A DNA stretch of 64,000 nucleotides from Hygrophila difformis (GCA_030278955.1 JAOANR010000014.1:27975453-28039452), one strand, 5' to 3'; shown: positions 23,373 to 35,605, counted from the stretch's first letter. Numbers and translations are program-made. The notes: a model not told the origin generated them from the sequence alone.

Positions 23373-24047
23373 CTTTGTAACACCCCGGTTTTTGGTCACC
23401 CAGGTCGGTATGTCACCGCCACACCTCCCTAGCAAGACACGGTTTCTCCGAGCTTGCTAAAGGGATGCAAGGCTATGGTTTTTCAAAATTTAAAACATTT
23501 AAACAGCCCATTGTAATATAACTTAAAAATCATAATATCAAAGTTGCAGCGGAAAATAGTATTTACATACGTATAATGCAGCGGAATTTAAAAATAGGGC
23601 CAACATGGCCAACACACGGGTTAAACAGGCCCGTCATGCAAATTCTAGTCTAAAGCAAAATTTAAAAATGATGTATTTCCCCAAAATTCCCATGTATGCA
23701 TATGATGATGCATATTCTTCAACTCTGAAAGAAAAAGGTGGAAAATATGGTTTGGTCAGCAAAAACTTGCTGAGTAAGTTAACACATACATGATTATGGG
23801 GTTTCAAAGCCATTAATTAGATTTAAAGAAAACATGTGCATAACACCCCAAAATTTAATTCATTTCTCTAATAATAATTTAATGGCATAATTTAAAAGAC
23901 AGGGATTCCATAAAATCACATTATAGCTTGCAAGGTAAATAATTGTATAGCAAAATTTAAAAGCATAATTTATGTAAGGGAAGGAAAGTATTCCAGTCTT
24001 TTAATTTTCCCGTTAATCCATAGTCGAGTATCAAGATTTCGTTGGTA

Positions 24048-24259
24048 TCTCAAGTTCAGCCTTGATTGTTTCACAATCCCTACACAGTATTTCAAGTTCA
24101 GCCTCGATTGCAGTGCAATCCCTACATAGTATTTCAGGTTAAGCCTCGACTGCAGTGCAACCCCTACATAATATTTCAAGTTAAGCCTCGGTTGCATTGC
24201 AACCCCTACATAATAATTCAAGTGAAGCCTCGGTCGCATTGCAGTCCCTACATAGATTA
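24048..24259. repeat. 42-bp tandem repeat in R1 5' LTR, five units
   Basis: Same unit as 13297-13550 with one fewer copy, which shows a copy-number change after insertion. Confidence 0.88.
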
Positions 24260-25670
24260 CTCTCATCCATTTAGGCACGAAGTAAAAAGCTAGAGGAGCA
24301 CCAGATGGGACACTCACCCTCTACGTAGAAAACTCAAACTAGTCATAACGGGATTTCGAAAACACTTGTTTATGTATTTTATTTCAAAAGTGTTTCCACT
24401 CGTTTAAACCTTAAAGGGCAATTTTCAAAATTTACTAAGTTACTCAAAATATACTATTTCAGGTTGCTATTCGCTCCGATATCATTTAAAATCCTTTCAA
24501 CAAGATTTTCAAGATTTGACTTTGATAAACCACTGTTTACTCCAAAATAAATTAAAAATCTATTTTAAGTCGGAACATTCTGAAATCTGACCAGAGATTC
24601 GAAAACACAGAGATGAACAAGTTTCATTTTTTAACCTTTTCGATCCGGGTTAAGGAAATAAGTCAAAAACATAGATTTTTATCAGGTTACAAATCTGTCC
24701 GAAATTTCCAACAGCAGTTTCAAGATTTCATGATCTACCATAGCAAACTAACTCCAAATTTGATGAAATTTTACAGGGATTCTTAAGACATATATCTACA
24801 AGTTTCATGTTCGACTAAAGTTCTGAATCGGCCTAGACCTATTGTCAAAAACATCTACAAATTCGGACTAAAGTTCGGTCAAGATTTCAAGATCTAAATT
24901 TAGTACAGTTCGGTTTGGAGTCGATTTCCGATATCAAACCTCAACGAAAAATTCCAAAAATTTACAGAGGTGTTCTAAACGTATAGATCTACAATTCTTA
25001 TGTTTAACACCAATCCTAAATCGGTTTAGATCTAAGGTAAAAATCAACATCAAGTTCGGACTAAGAATCTATCACCATTTCAAGATCTAAGTCGAAGGCA
25101 GGTTCATTTGTGGTCATTTTCGGATACCAAAACACGATGAAAAATTATGAAATTTTTTACAAAAGATAGATCTATGTCTTAGGAACATTTTTCGTGTTTT
25201 AAGTTTTCTCGTTTGAACAGTTTTAAGGGTTCGGAAAAATCGTGCAAAAACGCTGCGCCGTAGGAATTTTAGTTGGGACAGATTTTACGTTCTTGATTCA
25301 ACTCTTTAGATTAAGTGAATTTTAATTCTCCGAAACCATGTAAGTATTAACTTACAGATTTATGGTCATTCCGGCTCTTCGATTCGGAGGCGTGGCTTCC
25401 AGTCCACCGTTTATCTCCTTGATTCGTCGGGTTCTTCGTTCTAGATCCGAATCGGGGTTGTAGAAAAGAAAGAGATCGAGTTAGGATTCGTTTTCGAATC
25501 AAGAATGGAAAAAGAATAGATCGGATCTTACCACGACGATAGAAGACTCCAAATTTCGTCCAAGTCAGTTCCTCCCCTTGGTTTCGTGCCTCCGACGACT
25601 CCGGGATTAGGGTTTGATATGTAGAGAGCTTTCGTAGGGTTTTAAAAGTGTTCGGGGCTGATTAAGATGG

Positions 25671-25680
25671 TTATTTATAG
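25671..25680 (-). promoter_or_regulatory. R1 5' LTR TATA box
   Basis: Minus-strand CTATAAATAA, at the same place as in the R2 and R3 LTRs. The R1 3' LTR copy has lost a base here (near 17330). Confidence 0.55.
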
Positions 25681-26241
25681 ATGTCAGGACCTAGGGGACG
25701 TCCAAGGTCTGCCCTAGTGAGTCTTGAGCCGCAAGGTGAGCAACCGAACTCGGGAAATCCGGATTCGGGTGAGAGAATCTCGCATTGGCCGTTTCTGCCA
25801 ACTGGCGCGGGGTTGGCGCGCCCTTAGTTGAAACACCGCGCGGCCACCGCGCGGTCCATGCCTGGACTTCGGTCCGGGCGGGTCGTGCGATCCGTCGAGC
25901 CTTTCCTCCTCTCTTTCGGACTTCTAACCCTCTACGTTCTCGATTCCGATTTCCGGGCTATTTTCGGGCTCCTATTTCCTATCTTAATTTTTACCCGGGT
26001 CTAGATTTAATATTGGCCTCGAATTCTCGAGTCCATTGGTGTCGGGTTCTTTTGTAGAATTTATTTAATTAAATTGTCTTCGGTTTCCCGGGTTCTCGAA
26101 ACTTTGATTCCTTTTTAATTTGAATTCCATTTCTCATCTCTTATGATTCTTTATCTATTTATCATGTTTATTTATTTATTATATTTATTGTTTATTTATT
26201 TATTTATGTTATGTTACAAAATTCCCGGGTATTACACCACA

Positions 26242-27180
26242 ATATTTACATAATATTATCATGCGTAATTTTATAAGGAAGTGTAAAATAAAATTAACCC
26301 AAAATATAAGGTGGGTTTAGACAGAATGTGAAACACATAGATGAAATAGCCGGAGATGAGAGAAGTCGACTAAAGAGATGGCAGAAATAGCTGGATTATC
26401 TGGACTGCAAACATCTGCTATCCAGGTCCCAACTATTCCAGATGGAATGGTTTTAGACAGCAGAAAACCTTAATTGACAGTAATCGCTATAATCAAGATT
26501 CCTACTATCTGTGAAATGAGAGAAAAACCTACATATTTTCTCACTGTAATACTGTTCAAACAGTGCTGATTGGCACCATTTGATAGCATTACAGCTTAAA
26601 ATCCGGGTTCGAAAATAAGAAAAACAAAACTGTATTCAAACAGAGACTGACTGAGTGGCTACTTCATTTCCCGGTAAGAGAACCGTTCGCCTGACCTCGT
26701 CAGTCACTATCTAAACCATGCAAAATAACAAATAATAATTAATTCATAGACTACGGCCTACTTCATTTCCCGGTGAAGGGACCGTTCGCCAACATTATTC
26801 TATGATATTTTTCACTATTCATTTCACACAACACAAGTAAAGACAAAATTAATGAATAAAAGAAAATTTTTGTGCCATCTTGAATGAGAGACATCTTGAA
26901 TGAGAGACATTGGTTTCTCATGCAAGGGTATGGAAATTGATCCATAATTACTCTTTATAATCCAAATAATCTTTCATTCTATAATTAAATAATTATAGTC
27001 CAGATTATATGCTTAGATAAAAGAATTTAATTTGTAGAGGAATCTTTTAATGGGATATTGAACAAAGTTCTTTACATCAATTTAATCCTTGGTTGAGATC
27101 ATTGGATTTCAACCTCAAAATATTAATATAAAGGTTCAATTAATCAGGGGGAGAAATGGAGAATTTGGCAGAAACGCCAA
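26242..27180. other. AT-rich non-coding stretch
   Basis: No gene seen. A 30-bp block (ctacttcatttcccggtaag...ccgttcgcc) occurs twice, near 26657 and 26758, and 'gaatgagagacatctt' is duplicated near 26881. It may continue the LTR interrupted by R1. Confidence 0.4.
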
Positions 27181-27530
27181 TTACGACGCTATACAAATAT
27201 AACGACGCTATCATAGCATCGTAGGTGTGGCGTCGTAATGTCGAATTTTTAGAAGTTTAATGAAATTGGGGGGTACGACGCTATACACTAAATTACGACG
27301 CTTTCCTAGGATGGCGTCGTGGGTGTAGCGTCGTAGGTGGGCTTTTATGAGAAAAGAAGTGCTTTGGGGTACTACGACCCTAAACAAAAATTACGACGCT
27401 ATACTTGGATGGCGTCGTAGGTTTAGCGTCGTAGTACAAATTTTTGCTTAAGTCCGAAGCAACTACGACGTAAAACCTTCCCCTACGTCACCAACCTAGG
27501 TTTGCGTCGTAGGGCGATTAGCGTCGTAGC
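27181..27530. repeat. CGACGCTATA hairpin array 2
   Basis: Four units with the left-left-right-right layout of 10128-10503: near 27181-27240, 27273-27331, 27369-27436 and 27459-27530. Left motif ACGACGCTATAC, right motif GCGTCGTAG. Spacers between units are unrelated AT-rich sequence. The fourth unit is the most degenerate. Confidence 0.85.
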
Positions 27531-28178
27531 TACCCCAGAACATGAGTGTTGGTCGGGTAATGCAATCTATGCGATTGCAAACCCTATTTTCAAGTTTATG
27601 GCTGAAGAATGCAAAATATGGCATGACCGAAATGTAAAGAAAGCTGTAGTGCATGAAAATAAGAGAAAATGGGAGCCAATAATGAGCATAATAAACCACA
27701 AAACCCGAATGAGGGTTTTCAACCACAAACCATGCATTAAAACCCAAAACTAGAAATAGAGACACAAAACCCACATGAATGGAAAAATAGAATGACCAAG
27801 TGGCCATTTAAACAGAAATAAAGCATAAAAATCCATGAACCAAGGTCCATTTCATGAGTTTGGACTCTTTTTGTGATTAACTTCCCATTTATAAGACAAT
27901 GGTATGATAAGACCCATGATTTGGGTATTTCAAACCTTAATAAGTGTTTACAAAGCTGTTAAATAAGTGAAAATAGTGGCTATCTAAATCTAAAACCCTG
28001 AGCACTCACTAATCTAAGATAAACAACAACTAAAAACTAAGAACAATGCAAGAAAAGTAAATAATACAAAAAAATAAACCTTAACTAAACTAACTACCTA
28101 CACACCTCTCAAGAACACCAAGTTGTCTCCAAGTTGTATGCTGTCTAGTGAAGTCCTTGATCCTAGGAGTCAACTTAT
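27531..28178. other. Stretch between arrays 2 and 3
   Basis: No recognisable protein. A plus-strand 83-codon frame (27502-27753) starts inside the array and has no family signature. On the minus strand this would be the leader of any transcript from the TATA box at 28179. Confidence 0.35.
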
Positions 28179-28189
28179 CCTTATATAGG
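28179..28189 (-). promoter_or_regulatory. TATA box downstream of hairpin array 3
   Basis: Minus-strand CCTATATAAGG, about 55 bp below array 3. The order (array, then TATA, then leader on the minus strand) is the same as at 10100-10503. Confidence 0.4.
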
Positions 28190-28244
28190 TGGGAAACCCT
28201 AGGCCCGTGGGTCCCCAGGTCTTGAATTTTGAATTCTGACCAGG

Positions 28245-28511
28245 TTACGACGTTATGCATGACTTCGTCGCTATCCTTATTACGACGCTATAGGTGTTGC
28301 GTCGTAGCCTTCCACTTCGAGAACACTCTCTGTCTCTAAATGAACAGCCTACGACGCTATCCTCATTACGTCGCTACACTTGAGTACGACGCTATACTTG
28401 CTTGGCGTCGTAGTTCTCTTCCTTCAGAGTCCTGCCTCCATTTCTGTCTACGACGCTATACTCGGCTACGACGCTATACATGCTCAGCGCCGTAGTTGAG
28501 TCTAGCGTCGT
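28245..28511. repeat. CGACGCTATA hairpin array 3
   Basis: Three units (near 28245-28312, 28349-28412 and 28448-28511) built from ACGACGCTATAC left motifs and GCGTCGTAG right motifs, two or three left motifs before the right motifs. A T/CT-rich tract follows at 28535-28600. Confidence 0.85.
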
Positions 28512-29023
28512 AATTTCCTGGAAAATTCGACTTTTTGTGGGTTTTCATTTCTTTTCCCATCTTTTTATTTCTTTTTTCTTTTCTTTTCTTTTTCTCATGT
28601 TTTTGGATTTTTCTAACATAAATGTGTAATAAAATTACATATTTATGCATTTTTCATACCAGCTCAATATTTTTACAATTATGCATAAATCAGTCCAATT
28701 CAACAGGTTTTTTATTTAATATAAGACCGGAATGCGATCAAATACCCGTTTCAGACACGGAAATGGATTGAAAATAATGGATATTTCTAGCCATTATAAC
28801 CACACACCAAGACTGATGAATGTACTAGAAAGATGAGTCAAGTAGAAGGATCTATCTCGCGACCACCCCTGCTTGATGACACAAGTTTCTCCTAGTGGAT
28901 AAACAAGATGAGGGCTTTCCTCATGGCTATTGATGAAGGTACTTAGCTTGGGGATGTTGTATAATTCAAATATGAGAATCGAAAGTTGTAGAATAAAGAT
29001 GGATCATTCACTTAGAAACCAAA
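28512..29023. other. Non-coding stretch with CT tract
   Basis: Pyrimidine tract at 28535-28600, then AT-rich sequence with no frame. Confidence 0.4.
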
Positions 29024-30703
29024 TGTGACACCCTGGGTTTTTAAAATCAAAGAACCGGGATGAAACCGCCACACTTCTAAGTTAAGTTCGCCGTATTGCT
29101 AACTTAACAAAAAACTGCTAAGGCAAAGTTTTTTTTGGTAAACAGTGACTGCTAAGGCAAAGTTGCTTCAGTAATTTTAACCAGTTTCTTAAAAGTACTC
29201 TGCCCAAATTTTAAAAGTATTTATCACAATCATAAATTTATAGTGTAATCACCTAGTGCACAAAGTAAAAGTATGGCCAAATATGACCAAAACACCAGTC
29301 CAAAATTCAAAGTAATTTAAAAGTAAGTACATGTCTTCATGAAATAATATCCTGCCTACATATGAGTGTCGTGCTGCTAATCTTTATAGTCTCTAAAAAA
29401 CAATAAATCACATTTATTGGTATATAAAGTATTGAGTATGTCAACCCACGCTACACCAAATAATTGGTTTAACAATGGTAGTTTGTTTTTAAACAAGTGT
29501 TAAAATTTCCAAAGCTTGTTTAAAAATTCTGAAATTTTTACAGAATGTTATCACACATAGACAATCACTTTTCATGAAGAGAGCCACTTAAAATAAAATC
29601 ATATAAGGTTTCAAAAAAATGTAAGAACACAGAACATTAAATTTATCTAAGATTTTCTCATACAACACTACTGTAAAACAGATCTGTTTTAGAAAAGAAA
29701 ATCATTCTAAAATTTCTTTATATTTTAACATATGATAGATGGCTTCTAGATGAACATTTTTTGAGAAGAAAACTTTTTTATATGAGATCTCTAAATTGCT
29801 CAAAAACTCGTATTTTCAGGAAACTACAAATTTGAAGCAGACTTTTTTAGCCACAAATTCGACCTTCAGTGAAACTAGATAGCGTAACTTTTTCGTGCGA
29901 TGCCCAAAAATCTTGAAATTTGGAATGAAGATGTTGAAACAATTATGAACAATTTTTTTGAAGGAATAATTTTGAGAAAATGAATTTAACTCCACCAAAA
30001 TGACACCACAAGATAGAAAAGATTTGGTGATAGATTTGTGACAGAAAACCAAATCATATTTGGGGTTTCTAACAACGTCCAAAATTGATGAAATTTAGAT
30101 AACATAAACTTGAAGTTGTAATGAACATTTTTATGAAAAATAAAATTCAAGATAACATTCTAACATTCCAAAAACAAAGATTTCAAATATTGCTCAGAAA
30201 TACTAAGATAACAGGTTTGAACACTTCATGATTCTACATGTTTATATCCAAATTCCTTCGACCAAAAATTCCAAAACTTGGAATGTAGGGAGCTAAATTA
30301 TTAAGGATGATGTTCAAGTCATTGGAATTGAAATCGGACGTCTTTAGATCTACGAAAAATCCTCACGAGCACAACAACACATCATTTGCCCTTATTTAAA
30401 AAGATATGTGGGAGGAATCCTTAGTTAACATTTTATTCTACGAATCTAATTGGAAGAAAATAAATCTAAGAGAGAACTTACATCAACCTCTTAGTGTTGT
30501 GGTCCAAAATGCCTCCTTGTTCAGATCCTTCCTCAAGAACACTCAAACACTCTCAAGAACATACTAGAATACCCTAGTTTGATTGGGAATATGGATGTTC
30601 GAGATATCGGGAATGGTTTGGACGAATTTGGGGATGATGAATGATGATAATCACTTACAATAACTCCTCTCATCATTACCTCATCATAACCCCACTCATA
30701 ATG
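29024..30703 (-). repeat. Diverged LTR of a related gypsy family, cut by R2
   Basis: Begins TGTGACACCCTGGG and keeps the family landmarks 'accgggatgaaaccgccacac' and 'gtattgagtatgtcaacc', but little else aligns. R2 starts at 30704 and interrupts it; no far end is visible. A 'ctgctaaggcaaag' block is duplicated at 29114-29165. Non-coding. Confidence 0.5.
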
Positions 30704-33048
30704 TGTAACACCCCGGTTTTTGGTCACCCAGGTCGGATGTCACCGCCACACCTCCCTAGCAAGACACGGTTTCTCCGGGCTTGCTAAAGAGATGCAAGGC
30801 TATGGTTTTTCAGAATTTAAAACATTCAAACAGTCCGTTGTAATATAATTTAAAAATCATAATATCAAAGTTGCAGCGGAAAGTATTATTTACATATGTA
30901 TAATGCAGCGGAATTTAAAATTGGGCCAACACGGCCAAAATACGGGTTAAACAGGCCCGTTCATACTATAGTCTAATGCAAGATTTAAAGATAAAGTGTT
31001 CCCAAAATCCCATGCATGTACGTGCTCAAGTATAATCCACATGCTCTGTAGGAAAAAGAAAGAAATGGTTTTGGGTCAGCACAACTTGCTGAGTAAGTTA
31101 ACACATACATGATCGTGGGGTTTCAAAGCCATTATTTAATATTTAAAGAAAACATGTGCTAACGTATTCATCTAATAACAATTTAACCGCATAATTTAGA
31201 AGACAGGAATTTCATAAGACCATAAATATAGCTTGCAAAGTAAATAATTGTAGGACATAATGTAAAAGCATAATCTAAAAGGAATAATTTTCGAGTCTTC
31301 TAGTTTCATGTCTCATGTCTCATGTTTATATCTCAATTGCCATTCGGCAAGCTTTATTTATCAATTGCCTTTCGGCAAGTATTATATCTCAATTTCCTTT
31401 CGGCAAGCATTATATCTCAATTGCCTTTCGGCAAGCATTATATTTCATGTGTATTTATTTCAAAGGAATTCCCAATAATTTAAACCTTAAAGGCTAATTT
31501 CACCGTTCAACAAGATTTTCAAGATTTGACTTTGTCAAACCACTGTTCACTCCAAAATTAACTAAAAATCAGTTTTAAGTCCGAAAATTCTGAAATTTGA
31601 CCAGTGACTCAAAAACACAGAGACGAACAAGTTTTATGTTTTAAGTTTTCCGATCCGAGTTACGGAAATAGGTCAAAACATAGATTTCCATCAGGTTATT
31701 AATGGGGCCGAATCTTTACATCAGCAGTTTTATAATTTCGAGATCTACCATAGCAAACGAACTCCAAATTTGATGAAATTTTTCAGGGAGATACATAAGG
31801 CATAGATCTACAAGTTTCATGTTCAGCAAAAGTTCTAATTCAACCTAGATCTATTGTAAAAAATGCCTACAATTTAGGACTAAAGTTTAGTCAAGATTTC
31901 AAGATCTAAATTTAGAAGTGTTCGGTTTAGAGTTGATTTCAGATATCAAAACTCAATGAAAAATTCTGAAACCTTTACACAACCTACGTTAATGTGTTAG
32001 GAATGTTTTTTGTGTTTTAAATTTTCTCTTTTGAACAGATTTAAGGGTTCGGAAAAATCGTGCAAAAACGCTGCGCCGTAGAGATTTTCGTTGTGACAGA
32101 TTTTAAGTTCTTGAGTTAAATCTTTAGATTAAGTATATTTTAAATTCTCCCAAAACCACGTAAGTGTTAACTTACATAAATTTGGATTATCCGGCTCGTC
32201 GATTCGAAGGCGTGGCTTCCAGTCCTCCGTTTATCTCCTTGATTTGTCGGGTTCCTCGTTTTAGATCCGGATCAGGGTGTAGAATAGATAAGAGGTTTAA
32301 TTAGGATTCGTTTTCGAATCAAGAATGGAAAAGAATAGATTGGATCTTACCATGGCGATGGAAGTCTCCAAGTTTCATCCAAGTCAGTCCCTTTCTTGCC
32401 TTCGTGCCTCCGACGACTCCGGGATTAGGGTTTTAAATGTATAGAGATTTTCGTAGGGTTTTTAAAAGTGTTCGGGATTACATAAGGTGCTTATTTATAG
32501 ATGTAAAGGACCTAGGGGACGTCCAAGGTCTGCCCTAGTAAGTCTTGAGCGCAAGGTGAGCAACCGAAGTCGAAAAATCCGGATTCGGGCGAGAAAATCT
32601 CGCATTGTTTGTTACTGCCCGACGGCGCGGGGTTGGCGCGCCGTTTAGGGGAAAACCCGCGCGGTCACTGCCTGGACTTTGGTGCAGGCGGGTCGTGCGA
32701 TCCGTCGAGCCTTTCCTCCTCTATTTCGGACTTCTATCCCTCTGTATTCTCGGATTCCGATTTCCGGGCTATTTCCGGACTCCAATTTCCTATCTAAAAT
32801 TTTACTCGGGTCTAGATTTAATATTGGCCTCGAATTCTCGAGTTCATTGGTGTTGGGTTCCCGTGTACAATTTATTTGATTAAATTATCTTTCGCTTTAC
32901 GGGTATTGGAAATTTAATTCCATTTCTCATTTCCTTATCTATGTATTATGTTTATTTATTTATTATATTTATTTATTTTTATTGTTTTATTTATTTATTT
33001 ATTTAGTTTATTTATTTATTTTATATTGCAAAATTCTCGGGTATTATA
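30704..33048 (-). repeat. R2 3' LTR
   Basis: 2.35 kb from TGTAACACCCCGG to ATTATA (the final TTACA has become TTATA). The PPT follows at 33049-33064. Shorter than the R1 LTR. Contains its own 31-bp tandem repeat and a minus-strand TATA box near 32490. No 5' LTR of R2 is in the window, so it is truncated or rearranged. Confidence 0.88.
31326..31447. repeat. 31-bp tandem repeat in R2 LTR
   Basis: Four units of 'atctcaattgcctttcggca' plus about 10 bp. Same LTR position as the 42-bp repeat in R1, but unrelated sequence. Confidence 0.85.
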
Positions 33049-33425
33049 GTCTACCCTCCTTAAGAATCAACTTCGTCCTCAAAGTTGTGTTTCGGCTTTT
33101 CTCGTGCTAAGGACTTTTTGTTTGTCTTATTATTTTTTGACTGAACTTAGAATTAAAACTTCTAAGCTGCCTACGTACCTGGTGAAGGGATCAAGCCATA
33201 ACGTAGTTCAAAATAATTTGAATTTGTTTATTTATGATTTAGGATACATCTTATCGAGTCGAACTCCAAAGAGAAATTATTATGGGGTATCACATCCTCT
33301 CCCCCTTAGGACTTCAGTTATGTCCCCATAACTGCCTATTTAGTACTCTCAAGAGGTTTCGGGTTTTGGTCTTTATTCTGAGGATATCGGTGCCCTTGGT
33401 TGTTGCCATTTTGACCGTCTGGGTT
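33049..33425 (-). other. R2 PPT, 3' UTR and pol remnant
   Basis: Polypurine tract CTTAAGGAGGGTAGAC at 33049-33064, then 3' UTR. The conserved palindrome CAGTTATGTCCCCATAACTG lies at 33315-33334. No pol beyond the last few codons. Confidence 0.75.
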
Positions 33426-33767
33426 TCATGGTTGCTTAGGTCGAGTAGTCACATCCTCTCTCTTGTCGATGTTCTCTTTCCGTGTCCGGCAATTACGCAG
33501 CCGATGACCATGTCGACCACATCGAAGGCATGCTCCAGGCTGAGGGCATCCTCTCGCATAATGCGGTTTACCGCACTTTGGACATGGTGGGGCATAGTCA
33601 CCATAGTTGAAGACTATTCCCCTTTTCTCCCCATTGTCATTTTGATGTTTTCCGTTCGAGTTTCCATAGAAATGGTCCTTATCCACCTTATATTCTCCTT
33701 GTGGTCCTTGTTTAGCCTCATCTACCGATTTCCATTTCAGTCCTTGAACTCGTGATACTGCTAGCAT
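33426..33767 (-). pseudogene. R2 gag nucleocapsid fragment
   Basis: 113 codons with CPKCGKPHYARGC and the zinc knuckle CLRCGRHGHRLRNC (all C-X2-C-X4-H-X4-C ligands present). It aligns with the first knuckle module of R1. The N-terminal MLAVSRV start is not gag: it is the left arm of the palindrome 33765-34085, so the true start is lost. As in R1, the knuckle lies directly beside the pol tail. Confidence 0.7.
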
Positions 33768-34085
33768 TGCATAATTAGATATAGTTCCAGAGTGACGACG
33801 CTCAAACAGATCCTACAAATACATTGAAAATAAGAAATGTTTGGGCATTGGAGCTAAAAGGTGTATGCTACTTTGGACAAAAGGGCTTGATGCCCCTACT
33901 ATTGTACATCAATATGAATAGGTATGTTCATGTATAAAATTAGGCATAAAATCCTTGTGTCCAAAGTATTATACACCTTTTAGTTCCCAACGTCCTCAAA
34001 GATTTCTTATTTTCAATGTATTTTTAGGGTCTATTTGAGGGTCGCCACTCTGGAACTATACTCAAATATGTAATGCTAGCGATAG
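33765..34085. repeat. Foldback (inverted repeat with about 60-bp loop)
   Basis: The left arm (about 33765-33895) and right arm (about 33950-34085) are imperfect complements. They share AATGCTAGC, TATAGTTCCAGAGTG, CATTGAAAATAAGAAAT and AAAAGGTGTAT in mirrored order. Non-coding loop. Could be a MITE or an inverted duplication of a gene end. Confidence 0.75.
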
Positions 34086-34237
34086 GCTATGAATCGAGCA
34101 AGGGAGTGGACTACATCATCCTGAAGCACTCGTGGGACCAAGCTAGGGAGAAAGGGTACATGAGGAAGATTACAGAGAACCGGAAGGAGTGTGAAATTTA
34201 TAAAACAGCTCTTTCCTTGCCAAAACTACGTAAATAG
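34073..34237 (+). pseudogene. Papain-like cysteine protease C-terminal fragment
   Basis: 54 codons ending in TAG. The order IGYE..KGVDYIILKHSWD..REKGYMRK..N....C resembles the C-terminal part of C1A peptidases, V-GYG..-GxDYWIVKNSWG..WGE.GY-R. The catalytic Asn of the KNSWG motif is His here, so it would be inactive even if extended. No upstream catalytic Cys or His exons are nearby. It begins inside the right arm of the foldback. Confidence 0.5.
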
Positions 34238-34249
34238 AACAAATTAAAC

Positions 34250-34740
34250 ATGATTGTGAATGAACCGAAAATTCCAAAAGTTCAATTTGTTAGGGAGGAG
34301 AATGCAATAGTATATACTTCCTCCGTCCCATTATTTGTCTCACTTTCCTTTTTGGTCCGTCCCAACACCTTTGTCTCATTTCTATTTTAGGAAATCATTA
34401 AACACTAATCTACATTTACATTATACTAACTATTCTCACATAAAATACCGTGCCCAAAAGTTTTGAGACACTTCTAATGGGACAGAGGGAGTATCATTTT
34501 TCAACACACCACCCTCACACGTAAGGTGGGCCAACCTTGCGCATGAACCAAGAGAAACAATTCGGACAGAACTGATCAAAGCAAATACCAAAATAAAGCA
34601 CACAAATACAAATTGGGGTAGTAGGTCTTGAACTATTGACTCTAATACCATATTAACATTAGCTGTGTTGGAGGAGAATCCAATAGCTAATATCAGTCCC
34701 CAACACAGCCCTCATGCGCAAGGTGGGCTAGCCAAAAAAT
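34250..34740 (-). mobile_element. TRIM-like short direct repeat pair
   Basis: Two related blocks, 'ttgttagggaggagaatgcaatag...caccctcacacgtaaggtgggcc' and 'tgtgttggaggagaatccaatag...gccctcatgcgcaaggtgggct', lie in direct orientation. The segment before the second contains a minus-strand TGGTATTAGAGTC, similar to a tRNA-Met PBS. A Stowaway MITE splits the first block. No coding frame. The call is tentative. Confidence 0.35.
34317..34491. mobile_element. Stowaway MITE
   Basis: Starts CTTCCTCCGTCCCATTATTT and ends AATGGGACAGAGGGAG, flanked by TA (34315-34316, 34492-34493). 175 bp, non-coding. Confidence 0.88.
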
Positions 34741-35434
34741 CCAAACATTGCATGTGTAACACCCCGATTTTGGTAACCCAGGCCGGGATGCCACCGCCAC
34801 ACCTCCCAAGCAAGACAGACTCATTCGAGCTCACTTGAGAGATGCAAGACTAAGGTATTTCAAAAATAATTTAAGAGCAAGTCCAAAAAGATTTAATTTA
34901 AAAATAACATAATATCATCCACGCATAATAACATAAATCGCAGCGGAAATTTAAATCATGGGCCGACATGGCCGAAACGCACTGTAAAATTTTAAAATAA
35001 AATGCGACATAGAGTTAGTGTTCATATTCCCGAACCCGATGAATGCACGTGCTCAATTGCCTTCGTACCCTGAGAGAAAAATTTAAACAACGGGTTTTAT
35101 CAGTATATAAAATACTGAGTAAATCAATCACTAACATAACAATAATGGGTTTAAAAATTTTATTTAATAAAAATTCACCTTTTATTCATGTGCATACTTA
35201 ATATAAAAGTATAATTTGACAGAATGTTAAAAATAATTTAAAGGCACAAATTTAAAGGCATTCTTATATGTTATAGAGGCGTACAAAATACTACACAAAA
35301 TAATTTAGAAGTGTAATTTATTTAAAAAGAAATTTATTAAAAGACGGAAAATTTAAACTCACGGAATAGGATTTTTGTTCTCGCATCAACCAAAATTTCA
35401 TTCTTGTACCATTCTTTCAATATGATCGAGGACA

Positions 35435-35605
35435 CCCGTCCTTGGGGAATCGAACCCGCAAGAACTCAAATACATCCTAGGGAATCGAACCCATAGGAGT
35501 CAACAATATCCTGGGGAATCGAACCCACATGAAAATATACATCTTGGGGAATCGAACCCGCAAGAAAACATACACCTTGGGGAATCAAACTCGCAAGGTA
35601 AGTGA
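35435..35605. repeat. 38-bp tandem repeat in R4 LTR
   Basis: Five units of 'ttggggaatcgaacccgcaa' plus 15-18 variable bases. Same LTR position as the repeats in R1, R2 and the solo LTRs, different sequence. Confidence 0.85.

Larger units (their letters stand above)
12632..26236 (-). mobile_element. R1: non-autonomous Ty3/gypsy (Tekay-like) LTR retrotransposon
   Basis: Both LTRs begin TGTAACACCCCG on the plus strand and end ATTACA, and the element is flanked by the 5-bp duplication CCACA (12627-12631 and 26237-26241). The 5' LTR is 23376-26236, the PBS follows at 23361-23372, and the 3' LTR is 12632-17892 with a polypurine tract at 17893. The internal region keeps only a short gag, the last pol codons and the leader. 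Protease, RT, RNase H and integrase are absent, so it depended on a related element. LTRs differ at many sites and in repeat number, so it is older than R3. Confidence 0.93.
23376..26236 (-). repeat. R1 5' LTR
   Basis: 2.86 kb, TGTAAC...ATTACA. Holds five 42-bp repeat units (24048-24259) and a minus-strand TATA box (CTATAAATAA, 25671-25680). Small opposite-strand frames inside it are not genes. Confidence 0.92.

Noticed and set aside
27502..27753. 83-codon plus-strand frame MRRRAISVVATPEHE...
   Set aside because: Starts inside hairpin array 2 and shows no recognisable domain.
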